Source: Fusarium oxysporum f. sp. lycopersici 4287 (Eukaryota > Ascomycota > Sordariomycetes > Hypocreales > Nectriaceae). Taken from it: 64,000 bases of DNA. The stretch is from contig NC_030998.1 in the NCBI RefSeq assembly GCF_000149955.1, positions 508,699 to 572,698 on the forward strand. The letters run 5' to 3'. The number at the start of each line of letters is the position of its first letter. The stretch's first letter is position 1. Shown here in pieces: positions 48,901 through 59,827 of the stretch. The notes beneath the pieces were generated by a model that saw nothing but the letters and a program-made list of their open reading frames with translations, was not told the origin of the DNA and made no database searches. The translations under genes and the position numbers were made by a program.

Positions 48901-49533
48901 CGGCGTCTTGCCCGTGTGATCGGTCATACTCAACGCCTCGTCGCTGGCGTTTTCGATCAGCATCTTCATAGTCTCGGGTTTCAACTTCTCGCCAAAGGCT
49001 GCATGAAGACACGGCTTTCCATCGTGCTTACTGCACAAGGCTGTATTGAGATTTTGAGCACTGTCTCTTGGTTTCTTGTGACTGACGCAAGCGGAAATCA
49101 TGTAGTCGAGGAGTTGATCTTGGCGAGTTCTAATGGCCATTAAAATAGGAGTCTGGCCGTCCTTGTTCTTGTACTGGAGCAGGTCCGGAGCTTCTTCCAC
49201 CAGCCTCCGAGCAAGGCGTTCGATTTTCTCTGGCTGGAGACCATTGTGTTTGACCACCTCGACCAGTACGTGAAGAAGATTACCTGCTGCTTTGGTTGAG
49301 CTTTTAGCAGTAATGTCACTGAACGTATGGAAGAAGTCGTCAGCTTGGGCCTCGCTCGTGAAGTCCTGTTCTTCTCTGATCCACCCACGTGCCTTTTCCA
49401 AACGGGTATCGTAAGCTTCCTCTAGATGCTGGTATCTGTAGACACCATCTTCATCATCGAGGGGGTCCTGAATCAAGGCTGACTCAAACTCATCGAGAGA
49501 ATTCGCATATTCTTCTTCCATGTCAGAAGCCAT
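45958..49533 (-). CDS. Ankyrin-repeat protein with C-terminal subtilisin-like (S8) protease domain
   Basis: About 1145 residues in four exons (49533-47455, about 47420-46782, 46727-46634, 46583-45958). The start is the ATG at 49533. After an acidic N-terminus, ankyrin-type repeats are visible (NLLHVLVEVVKHNG, DGQTPILMAIRTRQ, GKPCLHAAFGEKL, GKTPMHHAVQF). A charged linker rich in Arg, Glu and Lys follows, then an unassigned helical part. The S8 domain carries the triad in VVIALIDDGVD (Asp), SAQGHGTTMASMI (His) and NLTGSSVATALGAG (Ser). The first intron is only 34 to 44 bases, with uncertain acceptor. No signal peptide, so it is intracellular. S8 domains are known effector modules of fungal NLR-like proteins, so a death or defence role is plausible. 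Divergent from the gene at 49868. Confidence 0.85.
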
Positions 49534-49867
49534 TTTATGCACTGCGTCGAATTTTGTGTCTATGTTGAGTGGAATAAGGTGAGGTGAGACGAGCCATAGG
49601 TTAATCGAACGAAACGAGGCTCTGAGGCTCTGAGCCAGCCTGCTTATCTCGGTTAAAGTGCCCAGGGGGATTGGTCCACATGAGCTATTAATTGATAGAT
49701 ACCCCGCGCGAGCTGAAAACTAAAACACACCGTGCGACGATACCCCTGACCGATAGAGCACCGAGTGGGTGGTCAGATAAGAAAGCTCATTTCGTTCCAG
49801 CAGAAGGGTGGCCTTTGAATCAAGACTACAACATTCGCCAGGCTTGCAACTCTTCGGTCCAGGCAAA
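49534..49867. promoter_or_regulatory. Short divergent promoter of the ankyrin-S8 gene and its neighbour
   Basis: 334 bases between divergent ATGs at 49533 and 49868. Co-regulation of the two genes is likely from geometry alone. Confidence 0.5.
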
Positions 49868-50752
49868 ATGTCCGAATCCTATCAGAACAACCTCTTCGAG
49901 GATCAGAATAGCACTGAAGGTCTCAGTCTTGACATGTACGAGGCTGGGGAAGGCGACTTTCATGTCTTCAATGTTGCCCCAGACCATTACCATCGACAAG
50001 AAGCTCTTCAACGCACCGGCGCCGTGGAGATCAATTGTAGCATCGAAAAGGTCGTGCATGGAGCCCTTGCTCCTGATAGCGACTACTATGCAACTCTCAT
50101 GGTTATGCAATGGTTTTTCCAACCTGAGAATGGGCGGCGAATTTCTGAGGCCACTATTGAACTCCTCTTCGAGGCTGAATCGAGTGACACGGAGATCGAA
50201 GTCAAGGGGGTTTCCTTTCCCGATACATACAGTCTAATGCCAACAACACAGGATGAGTCGGTCACCAAGGGCGCTGAGGCAACTGTCGGCGTGGAGCAAG
50301 TCGGCCAACTGAGCTTGACTGGAAAGTGGGAAAAGACGATCACAAAAACAACATCAGACGCCATTACACTGAGCGGTGGAAAGCGTATGGTTAAAAGCAT
50401 GCCTCCCAACCGTATTGCAAGATGGGTGCTCTCCGAGAACGAATCGCAACCAGCTGGAATTCCCGCATCGCTCAAGGTGGCGGTACTTATCATAAGAGAT
50501 GATGAGGAACGGTTCAGATGCAAGCTGGCTCTTGAGTGCAAGACGGATTTGAAAACACGATTTCAAGGTCTCTTTAAAAAGATCCCGAAAGACGACCCTA
50601 TAATATTCCAACCAAACCCCGAGGATAAAGGCACACGTCCGAACAAGAATGTCACTTACGGCGATGAGGACTTGGGAACTGTCAACCTCGATGACCTATC
50701 TGATGTTACATTCCGCAGGGTCATATCAGACGGGCAAAAGGTCTGGAGATGA
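49868..50752 (+). CDS. Unrecognised 294-residue protein divergent from ankyrin-S8 protease
   Basis: A single-exon protein starting at ATG 49868 (MSESYQNNLFEDQNSTEGLS); the frame continues upstream without an ATG. It looks mostly beta: GDFHVFNVAP, GAVEINCSIEKVVHG, ATIELLFEAES, IEVKGVSFPDTYS, a long alternating stretch TVGVEQVGQLSLTGKWEKTI, then IARWVLSENES and LKVAVLIIRDD. The C-terminus is polar. No signal peptide, membrane helix or catalytic motif. I do not recognise the family. The central alternating polar/hydrophobic stretch could form beta-hairpins. Its head-to-head placement with the ankyrin-protease gene makes it a candidate substrate, partner or inhibitor, which is inference. Confidence 0.7.
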   Translation: MSESYQNNLFEDQNSTEGLSLDMYEAGEGDFHVFNVAPDHYHRQEALQRTGAVEINCSIEKVVHGALAPDSDYYATLMVMQWFFQPENGRRISEATIELLFEAESSDTEIEVKGVSFPDTYSLMPTTQDESVTKGAEATVGVEQVGQLSLTGKWEKTITKTTSDAITLSGGKRMVKSMPPNRIARWVLSENESQPAGIPASLKVAVLIIRDDEERFRCKLALECKTDLKTRFQGLFKKIPKDDPIIFQPNPEDKGTRPNKNVTYGDEDLGTVNLDDLSDVTFRRVISDGQKVWR

Positions 50753-51159
50753 TTAGAATAGTATGCTGCTATCGTTCAAAGACACACATAATCTAGAAAC
50801 GTATTCCCCATTTCGCATGTCCTATAAGCAACAACAGCGAAATACATCTCAATCCAGTTAATCTGAAAGAGTTAAAGATGACAGATAGACAGTAGGCAGC
50901 CTATTAGTTCACTGTGGGCCCTCGACCTCGCCTGATACTGATCCCTGTAAGTGAGATGTGATGAGACGAATCTCACCGCATAATCACTATTTGCCTCCAA
51001 TCAAAGCATGCCAAGTGTGGGTGCTGAAGAGATTACATATCCACTTTGGATGGCAACTTAGTTTAGGCAACACCAGCCCTACAGAGTATTGTTAGGCCCT
51101 TTGCCTTTGAATGATGTCTTCGCAAATCGCTCGATCCATTGCCTAGTCAGTCCTCAACA
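50753..51159. other. Intergenic region
   Basis: 3' flank of the preceding gene and promoter of the large STAND-ankyrin gene. Nothing else seen. Confidence 0.4.
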
Positions 51160-54100
51160 ATGGACACTTCCGAGGACCTGCCGAATGGGCGGCCAGGCTC
51201 AAACTTAGAAGCGGGTGATGGGTCAGAGAAAATAGCTTCACCAGTTCCGGATGTGAACGCAACGGCCCCCAACGCCAATGTCGAGCAAGAAGAAAAAGAA
51301 GATGATGCAGTCAGCATCAAAACCACAACAGACGAGCTTCTCGGCGAAGGCACCGAGACATCACCCAGAGAACATAAACTTGGACTCGACATAAACTTTC
51401 CGTGGGGTTGGTCTGGTTCCTCCTATGATGATTATGAGTATGAAAAGGACCTAACAACTACTACTTCTGACTGTATCTGCTAACATTGCAAACAGTGTCA
51501 TTACTGTGCACGGCATACGAGATGATTATAAAACTGCCTGGATTGACAGTAAGGGAAGCTGGTTCTTGAAAGACACTTTATTCAAGCATATGTCTGTGAG
51601 AGAGATAGATTATTCTTATGAGAATCATGAGGAGTCGATCCTCTATAAGCCTGATGGCATTCGAATTCTCGCAGGAAAGCTTATCGACGAATACGCAGCG
51701 GTTCGAACAAAGCTTGAAGAAGTAAGATACAAATTATCCTAAAGGTCGAGCCATAGGTCTAAGAACCACAACCTAGACTGAAACGGAGCGCCCTATCATC
51801 TGGGTTTGCCATGACTTTGGAGGTACCATCGTCAAAGAGGTATTTAGAAACCCAATCTATATAGAAAGTCATTTCTCTGATTCCCTGACCTGAATAGGCT
51901 CTTTCAATAGCAGCTCACAGCCCTGGAAGATGTGGAAAGATATTTATGCTTACCACGGGATTGGTGAGTGTAGCAGTCTGTATGGAAGATGCCTACTAAG
52001 TTTAAATGAGGTCTTTATGGGCTCGCCTCACCGATTCCAATCGCAGGACGATCTCGAGGATCAGTTGCACAAACTCATTCAACTTCCCGGTCCGGAGATC
52101 AAAAACAAGACAATGCTGAAAATCAAGCATCTTGCAAGGCAAATTGACAGCGCTAACCTAAGATTTCTGGAAACCAAGCTATTTGACAGAGCCACCACTT
52201 TCAATATCTTTATTCAAGACGCCAAAGCTAGTCTTGCAGCGAAGCCCGCTGATGATAAGTCTCTTGGTGCTGATGGAATCGACTACGAGAACGAAGACTT
52301 TAGCAAGGCGATAACTCCGTTCTCAAGAAACTCACACTTTGTTGGGCATTCATTTGAAGCGGCTGGAAGATGGCGATGGGATGACTTTGGGCACATGGAC
52401 TTTGTTCGCGAAACCATTAGTTCTTTCTTTAGTCATATTGCCTACGCTTTTGGAGCAACTGGCTTTCGTAAGTTTTGGCCTTCTCATACTACGGACAAAG
52501 CTTTCATGATTTAACGCTAACAAAACAATAGCTTTCAAAGTCGGCTATTGTCTAATCCCGTTTCAAAAACGCCTCCTCTCTCTTACGCCCCCAACTCGGC
52601 AATTGAGCATTCCTTTTGATCCAGTTCTACCGCATCCTCCCGCGCTGAAGTGGATACATGAGCAAGAACCCTACATCTCGTTCGAGAAGGCAAAATCAGG
52701 ATTTAACTACTTGCTTCTTCATGGCGACGGAAATCCACTGGTCAATATTTCCGAGGTGTCCCGTTTCTTTCACGCTGCCCTGGACTTCCACGTTGTCTCA
52801 CTAGAAACGAAAGCCGCAGAAAAGTCGATCATCTACTTCGAATTTGATCAGAACGACTCGCGATACGCCAGTCTTTTATCCATGTTGACATACCTGGTCA
52901 ATGTCATTTTAATTCGTTTCTGGCGAGAGTTCGAAGCCTTTCCCTATGAGGAATTTCTCTTTCTCAGCGAGACGTGTTCATGGACAGTCGAAGATCTATA
53001 CCACATATATTCCCAGTTCAGAAAGGTAGCCCCAGGTACTCGCGACCTCACAGTATTTATCAGCTGCTTTGATCAATGTCCGCCCGAGGAACGAAAATGG
53101 TTTATAGACCGTATTCTGAACGAGCAGAGTAAAAGCATCGCCACTTATCACTTGATCATAACGACTTCTACCAGAGAAGGGCTTGATCTCGACGAAACCC
53201 CTCGTGGAAAGCACATCAACCTCATGGAATGTCCTTTGTTTAGCGAGCCGAACGGCAAAATAAAGAAGGAGTTCGAGGCTGAGTTGGACAACTTGGTTGC
53301 CATACGACCAATTTACGAACAGTCTCGATCCCAAATCCAAGATCTACTTCAGGGATGCCATAACACACCGCACCTTGGACACCTGGTCTTAGCCTGGCTT
53401 GAATCTTCGCTTCGAGGTAGCTCAAAGCAAGGCCTTGCGGCTACCGTCAAAAGCTTGCTTCCTATATCAGCAAAAGCCGTTGTTGATGTGTTTATGTCAT
53501 CTATCGAGCCAAGTATCAAGATAAAAGCGGAGACTGCTTTTGACTGGATCAAGCACGCCGCAGAACCTTTGTCGCCGGAGGCTCTCATTGACGCCCTTGC
53601 AGTTCATATGACCGATGACAAGGAGATTGTATTGGAAGACCTCGATAAGGAAGCCGAGATGGCCGAATTGATCAAGGCCTTTGGTGGGATCATTACTGTC
53701 GAGAATGGCGATGTGAAGTTCAGCCATCCAACATTCTATCAAGTGATCCGACTTGACCAAGATGCAGAAGAATCAACGGTTAGAATTAACAGCTCAATGG
53801 CTGCAGCATGTTTACGGTACTTTCAATTCGAGAATGCCCAAAAGACGCTGACCGAACTTTGTTCAGCAAACTTCGAAGGATCCTCGCTGGAAACGCCACT
53901 GGATATAGTTGTCACTTCTCACCAACGAACCACCTTTGCTGAGTATGCTGTTCGGTTCTGGCCTCATCATTACAAGGCCAGCGAGCAGTTCAGTGCCAAA
54001 CAGCTTGTTCATGAACTCTTCGACAGCAAGCTATCCCGAGCTGCCTGGGAGGTTCCTTTCTGGCTCCTCTCTAACCCTTTCACAAGGATTAATCGACATT

Positions 54101-57092
54101 ACACATCGACGCTCCCAGTGTTCGCCATGTTGGGCCTAGAAGACTTGTTGGATGAGAAGATGAACTCTGAAATGAGCCACCCCTGGTTCAATGACAACTG
54201 TTGGCTTTCAATCACGGAAGCCATTCGATCAGGGGAAAAAAGTATTGCAAAGAAACTATTGGATCAGGTTGATGTAAATGAAGATGAGCTTCAAACCTCC
54301 CTATTCTGGGCAGCTGCTCAGGATGACAGAGAAACTCTAGATGCTTTGATTTCCAAGATCCCTGACCTCAAGACTTTCCCTTGGCCCGAAACCTTTATGC
54401 ATCGACTCACTTCAACTGGTCAGGACACCTTACTGGCTACAGTATTGGCATCCGGCAGTGACGTCAACAACACAGGACCCTACTGGGGCTGTCCACCAAC
54501 CCTTATTGCAGCCTGGCGGAATCGAGTTTCGACGCTAGACCTCATCTTGAGATCAGAGCCAAAACCTGACTTGACTATTGAGGACAATACCGGTGATAAC
54601 CTTCTGATCGCTGCTGTGAGGCTGGGAAATCCAGAGATGGTCAAACTTATTGTTGACGCCGGCGCGGATCTCAAAAATGGTAGGAAGGCTCATGATCTGG
54701 TACGAGCTGCCGTGAGAAGCGGTTCACATGAAGTCGTCGGTATACTCCTTGAAGCCGGTGCCAAGGTTGAGATGGACGCGGAGGATGAACAATCACCGCT
54801 TTCGCTTGCTGCGGCTAATGGCCTTCTAGAGTGTGTAAGGGTGCTGCTTGATCACAAAGCAGACCCAAATGCCAATAGCTCTGCTGGCACTGCACTTTAC
54901 GCGGCCGTGGAAAAGGAACATCTGGATATCGTTCGATTCTTACTCGAGCACGATCCCAAGCCAAGTATGGATATTGCTCCTCTGTACAAAGACTCACTTT
55001 TCATCCGTGCTATCTGCACTGAAAATATTGACTTGGTATCGCTTTTGATCAAACATGGCGCAAAGATTGATTACGTCGACCCTCTTGACGCATTCAACAA
55101 GTCCCCTCTGTCTAGAGCTGTTCGCGAAGGAAACTTGGATATGGTGAAGCTCCTTGTTGAGAATGGGGCTGATGTCAATTACTCGGAAGACGGAACAGAC
55201 CCCCCGATGTTTGCGTCCCTGTACTACAAGCAGAACGACATAGCGAAGTATCTGCTGCAGATTGATGGCGTTGACTTGACGTGGAAAGGGCCTGAAGGAA
55301 TGGGTACCCTCCATGGGGCATTTAACAGCCCAGAGCTCCTACCAGATCTGCTAAAGAGAGACCCCCCTATGAATGGCATGAGTGTATGGGGTACAGAGCT
55401 ACACATGGCGGCGCGTGATGATGAGCTAGAGTCTGTGGAAATACTCCTCAAGAATGAACCGAAGCCCGACCTCGAGGCGACGATGGGAGATGATGCCTCA
55501 AATACGTTTGAGGTCGGTTATACTCCTTTACAAGTGGCTTGCCATCACTTTGCTTTCCGATCCGTCAAGGCCCTCTTAGAAGCTGGTGCTAACCCTCACG
55601 TCCTTACCAACGACAAAGAAGATCTTGTCGATATCGTGCTGGGACGTGAGGTAAAGTCGGACAACGTTGAGAAAATTCTAAAGTTACTGATTTCAGAACC
55701 ATACAATCTACCCACCGAACGAGTCAATGACCAGAACCGCACCCGGCTCCATTACATCAACGAAACTACAACCCTTGCTGTATTTCGAATTTTCACCGAG
55801 TCGAAGCCAAATCTGGATGCTCGGGACAACAAGGGTTACACCCCTCTGGCCGTGGCTATCAGCAAGTCTAACAAGAGCATCGCCAAAAACCTCATCGAAC
55901 AAGGTGCTACTGTCAATATCTTCAGTCCAAATTACGGAAGTATCCTACATTTGGCTACCAGCGCTGGATCCGTGGATCTCGTTAAGCTTTTATTGGGATC
56001 GGGTGCAGACCCTGATCTGGTTGATCTTGAGTACGGCGAATCCCTCCTGTACACAGCTCTTGGCATTGAAGACGAAACGAAACTCAAAAAGATGATTCGG
56101 TATCTTGTTGACGAAGCAAAGGTTCCAATCGACAAATTGGGGGGCAAATTGGGATATCCTATCATTCGAGCAACGGATAGAGCATCAGGCTATGGTCTAT
56201 ATGACACAGGCCGTAAATTGGTGGAATTCCTGATCAGACGCAACATTCGCCTGGATGTTTCCGACAACCAGGGTCGCCGAGCTGTGCACTTCGCTTGCAA
56301 ATCACCTTTCACTGATATTCTCAAGGCCCTTGTTAGTGCTGGAGCAGATATCCATTCCGCCGACAAGTTTGGCCGTAAGCCAATTCACTTCGCAGCCTCA
56401 GATCCGTACGTACGCTGCCTTGTTTACCTGCTTGAGACGCTTGGAAAGACAGATGTCGACGTCAAGGACCACGACCAATGGACCAGTTTGATGTGGGCTG
56501 CACGCTCTGGTGATTTCAATTCTGTGGAGACGCTCCTGGAACGAGGCGCCGACATTTGGGCGCGAAGCCGATCTTCTGAGCAGCGAACTCAGTGGTCACC
56601 GCTCAAGCTGGCCAACTTTGCTGGCCGCAGTCAGTGGATTACCGATCTACTCGTGCCCAAGGAGTTATCCAGGACCAAAGGAGACGGTAGTCAAGAAGAA
56701 TGGGACGAATACTTTCACAAGAGCAAGGTAGGGGATGACAAGCGTGTGATATGCGATAGCTGTCTAGTTGTAAGCCAATCATTCATAGCCCTTTTCTGGA
56801 CCGGACTAACGATTGGCGATTCCTGTAGCTTATCAGTGGTCTGCGTTGGGATTGTATTGAGTGCAACGATAGCTTTTCGCTGTGTTTCAAATGTGTCCCT
56901 CACAAGTCCGACCTCCATAATCCGGAACATAGTTTTAGGGACATTGGGCCTCTTTATGAAACGGAGTCAGTGGTAAGCAGTGTAAGAAGCGACAGCTCCC
57001 AGGAACTAGCGCCTGCAAAGGAAGAGGATGAAAACTCGGAAAGTAGTGCTGGGATTGACCTTCAGAACTTGGAGTTGGATTTAGAAGACTAG
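51160..57092 (+). CDS. NLR-like protein: alpha/beta-hydrolase-like, degenerate STAND, ankyrin repeats, ZZ zinc finger
   Basis: 1859 residues in seven exons (51160-51437, 51496-51721, 51789-51839, 51898-51963, 52011-52467, 52532-56769, 56829-57092). An acidic disordered N-terminus leads to an alpha/beta-hydrolase-like effector domain (VITVHGIRDD, IIWVCHDFGGTIVKE, FMGSPHRFQSQDDLEDQL, FVGHSFEAAGR). The nucleophile elbow reads CHDFGG, with Asp where serine hydrolases have Ser. A STAND-like region follows (LLHGDGNPLVN in place of Walker A, no GK; TVFISCFDQCPPEE at Walker B). About 20 ankyrin-type repeats fill the next 800 residues (ESPLSLAAANG-like units, each with a LL..GA pattern). The last exon completes a ZZ-type zinc finger (VICDSCL, WDCIECNDSFSLCFKC, HKSDLH). 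Family role: non-self sensing. Confidence 0.88.
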
Positions 57093-57294
57093 GCGAGCTT
57101 TAGGAGAGGTTGTAAATAAGTTAGTTTAGCTAAATATAGGCACCTTTAATAGAACAACTTAAGTTAAATTATGAAAGTAGATTCAAGGTTGTATGGTAAA
57201 TAAAGCTACGAGTGATATTGTCATAGGTCCTGATTCCTGCTGCTTAGTCGGATATCATATAGTCGAAAGCGTTTATGTCCCGGTTCATGTACAA

Positions 57295-57669
57295 TTAATC
57301 ATCAAGACTAACAAGGAGCGCAACCCCATCCCTATCATAACGAATTGACTCGGTTATCTCGCCGTCAGGATGGTCGAAAACTATGATCCCGTAGAGTTCA
57401 AAATACTGAAAAAGCCGGACCCGCTCCAAGTTCGACATCAGTTCCGGTCTTGTTTCGCGAACAGTTATACAGTCGCTTATCATGATGTAGAGCTGAGGTC
57501 CCACCCAGACGATGGGTGCGAGACAGCTGCCATAATACTCTCGGTTGGGGGCGAATACGCGACCTCTGCGTGCAAGACGTCTTTGCGCAGAATTCAAGAG
57601 CCGAATTGCGTGAAACCAGAAGATTATTATCTGGTCTCTTTCGTAAACTTGGTGGCGGATACGGTTCAT
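57295..57669 (-). CDS. Small-protein family member 3 (tandem array)
   Basis: A 124-residue intronless ORF with ATG at 57669. Alone it would be a weak call, but it matches the neighbour at 58160 position by position: VFAPNREYYGSCLAP against LFKPIRQKYGDRLEE, then QLYIMISDCIT against RLFITISQCLH, then an amphipathic helix ending LERVRLFQYFEL against LEATELFHQDGL. Its core promoter is also related to that of the neighbour (57746-57768). Predicted order of strand, helix, strand, helix, strand. No signal peptide. The N-terminal MNRIRHQVYERDQ is the most divergent part, and the true start could differ. Function unknown. Confidence 0.55.
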   Translation of the reverse strand: MNRIRHQVYERDQIIIFWFHAIRLLNSAQRRLARRGRVFAPNREYYGSCLAPIVWVGPQLYIMISDCITVRETRPELMSNLERVRLFQYFELYGIIVFDHPDGEITESIRYDRDGVALLVSLDD

Positions 57670-58159
57670 TTTCTATGTTATATATTCAGGTGTAGCTGAC
57701 TCGTGGTGTTGTTTCAAATGTGATTGGGTAGAAGGCTTGTGCCGAGCATGGCCTTTTTATTCGCCTGGATGCATTCGATCCGGATGATGCCGATTACTAT
57801 CTAGAATGGCTCGTGATGAAGCACTTCAACAGGTGGCCATTCATTAATCACATCAGGCACTGGTCAAAGCCTGTGCAGAATGCGCTCTTCATATCGCTCC
57901 AGTGGCCATTGATTCTAGAAAAAAAGGATTTTTCATCACTGTCAAGGAAGAGATTGTTCAAACAAACACTCAGTTCGGTCACTCATACAATGATATTGGA
58001 GAGGCGAGGGAGTCATCTTAGAACAATGCTCATGACTGATTTTGCTGAACCACCTGTATTATGATTCTAAAGAACAATGTCATAAGAGAAGGTATTATTC
58101 ACCATGCTATCGACAGTCCGCTTGTAGCATCCGTGTCTTTCTCTTCAAAGCTGACCCTT
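57670..58159. other. Promoter of family member 3 and 3' flank of member 4
   Basis: A plus-strand open frame ending at 58064 (containing MKHFNRWPFINHIRHW) has no domain or promoter and overlaps the promoter of member 3; I do not call it. Confidence 0.4.
57746..57768 (-). promoter_or_regulatory. Core promoter block of family member 3
   Basis: On the plus strand GCATGG, 12 bases containing TTTTTATT, then CCTGG; on the gene strand this reads CCAGG, a TATA-like AATAAAAAGG, then CCATGC. It lies about 80 bases before the ATG, and 19 of 23 positions match the block before member 4. Confidence 0.55.
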
Positions 58160-58555
58160 TCAAAGGAAAATCCTCCGTTTATAAGTGTGGAACAAGCCAA
58201 GCGTAGCACTTCTGTGATTTGATGATTGCTTCAAGCCCTCCTCGGTTTCCTCGAAGACTGCCCACTCGAAAAGTTGAGGTTCTGCAAAAAGGCCATCTTG
58301 ATGAAAAAGCTCAGTTGCTTCCAAGACCATTAGTAACTCTTGATATAACTGTTCGCCATCTGCATGCAAACATTGCGATATCGTAATGAAGAGCCTCCAC
58401 TCGTCCACCTCACATTCCTCGAGGCGGTCACCGTACTTCTGTCGGATAGGCTTGAATAGATTGTTCCCAGCGGCGATTTGGTTGTGTTGAATAGTATCAG
58501 TCTCAAGGAACTTGAAGGCGATCGTGTATTTTCTTGGGTTGGTGATGGAGCTCAT
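58160..58555 (-). CDS. Small-protein family member 4 (tandem array)
   Basis: A 131-residue intronless protein. A first strand YTIAFKFLET leads into a helix with NLFKPIRQKYGDRLEE, a strand RLFITISQCLH, a helix YQELLMVLEATELFH and a strand FEWAVFEETEE. This matches members 1, 3, 5 and 6. It is soluble, with no signal peptide and no cysteine cluster. The ATG at 58555 follows a TATAAA on the minus strand by about 90 bases. I recognise no named family; a ferredoxin-like fold is suggested only by the order of predicted elements. Function unknown. Confidence 0.75.
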   Translation of the reverse strand: MSSITNPRKYTIAFKFLETDTIQHNQIAAGNNLFKPIRQKYGDRLEECEVDEWRLFITISQCLHADGEQLYQELLMVLEATELFHQDGLFAEPQLFEWAVFEETEEGLKQSSNHRSATLGLFHTYKRRIFL

Positions 58556-59333
58556 TTTTATTGTTTGCTTTCTGTGGTTGGCTGCGTTGTAGGTTAATGT
58601 TTGTGATGGGAGCTGGTTCTTGGAACAGGACCACGCATGGTCTGTTTATATGCCTGGGTGAGTGCACCCTTGACACTGATGAGACTGACTCATGCGAAGA
58701 ATGTCAACAGTGATCAAGTACTACAGCAATCGATCGTTTCTGAATGACTGTATGGAGGTTCAGCTCATCACGCTGTCTACACCTTTCGATTCAGCGTAAA
58801 AAGTCCGTCTTAATCGCTCACAAAGAGGGAATTCTGTTCTAAAGCCGATTGACAGACGAAATGATTGAGATTAAGAGGTGAGAAAGATATAGTTCTGACA
58901 ATGGCCATCGCTCATGTTCGGATCATTTGTTCACTCACTTAACCAGAGTTCAATCAACTTTGATAACTTTTCTGCCATGAGACAAGTTCAACAGCCTCGC
59001 TTACGTGCCAACCAGCTTAAGATTTGGCTATGCATTCCGTGACGTTTATGTGGTCAGCACGAGATGATACATCTGTTGCTTTGTCTCAATACGTAGGCCA
59101 AAGGCCCAGGGAACCAACGCCTATTTGCCTCTCGGCCCTTTCTGTTGAGGCCCTCATGCAAAGTGAACAAAGAATAAATTCATTAGGAAGGTCTATTTGA
59201 CCAAGTCGAAACAGCATCCATGACCACGCCTTATCCATCCATATCGACATGGGACCTTTCGTCTCTCATCACTATTCATCACACCTTGTCTTTGATTTCC
59301 GCCATTCTGGCACCGGAAGCTGGAAGTGGGCTG
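58556..59333. other. Intergenic region in the small-gene array
   Basis: Promoter of member 4 (TATA at 58645-58650) and 3' flank of member 5. No other gene seen. Confidence 0.4.
58635..58657 (-). promoter_or_regulatory. Core promoter block of family member 4
   Basis: Plus-strand GCATGG, 12 bases TCTGTTTATATG, then CCTGG; on the gene strand CCAGG, CATATAAACAGA, CCATGC. About 83 bases before the ATG. Confidence 0.6.
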
Positions 59334-59666
59334 CTAGGAAGCGCTTGTGTCTGGTGGCGCAGGAGCTGTGAAATAGTCACACTCGCCGTTGTCTTTTATC
59401 CTGACACCAAAAACCGCGTGAGCCTCCCACTCGTCGAAAACCTTCATCTTCTCAAGGACTTTCCATAACTTCCCCACAGCCTTGTCTGCGGTGCTGAACT
59501 CAATATCCAACATATATGTGAGTAGACCCTTCTCGAGATTGACCTCTTGTCGGCCTCCAGAGCCATATTTACGGACAAGGGGATCATCTTTTGGTTCTCG
59601 TCCTGGTTTGATTCCAGCTTTTGGTTGGAACTGTGCAGTCATCTGGCGGTACTTTGGTTGGCCCAT
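59334..59666 (-). CDS. Small-protein family member 5 (tandem array)
   Basis: A 110-residue intronless protein. YRQMTAQFQPKAG (strand) leads to DDPLVRKYGSGGRQE, a strand LLTYMLDIEFS, a helix VGKLWKVLEKMKVFDEWE and a strand HAVFGVRIKD; the tail is Pro-rich (FTAPAPPDTSAS). It is closest to member 6 in the second helix (LW..LE.MKVFDEW against LWPKLKATDVFKTW). Lysine-rich, soluble, no signal peptide. A degenerate piece of the MFS gene 3' end lies upstream at 60100-60262, just as the intact MFS gene lies upstream of member 6. Function unknown. Confidence 0.75.
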   Translation of the reverse strand: MGQPKYRQMTAQFQPKAGIKPGREPKDDPLVRKYGSGGRQEVNLEKGLLTYMLDIEFSTADKAVGKLWKVLEKMKVFDEWEAHAVFGVRIKDNGECDYFTAPAPPDTSAS

Positions 59667-59804
59667 GCTGGGAGAGAATGATGATGATAGGGATTGATTG
59701 ATAAAGTGGTTTGGTTTGGTTTAGGGTTGGTGATGCGTTGAGTATGTGTGTTGCCCTGCTGAGTCTGTTGTGAGTTTCGATGGAAAGCATCCGAGCATGG
59801 CATG

Positions 59805-59827
59805 TTCATATAGGTAGATGGACTCCA
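59805..59827 (-). promoter_or_regulatory. Core promoter block of family member 5
   Basis: Plus-strand GCATGG followed by the 12 bases CATGTTCATATA; same layout as before members 3 and 4, though the CCTGG half is degenerate. About 140 bases before the ATG. Confidence 0.5.

Noticed and set aside
52603..56976. C-terminal end of the STAND-ankyrin protein as the unspliced frame ending near 56976
   Set aside because: Splicing 56770-56828 completes a ZZ zinc finger; the unspliced tail is hydrophobic and destroys it.
57370..57699. Plus-strand 109-codon open frame opposite family member 3
   Set aside because: No similarity to anything visible, whereas the minus strand matches the tandem family and has its promoter block.
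57813..58064. Plus-strand open frame with a hydrophobic, Trp-rich product
   Set aside because: Overlaps the 3' region of member 4 and the promoter region of member 3; no promoter, homologue or splice support.
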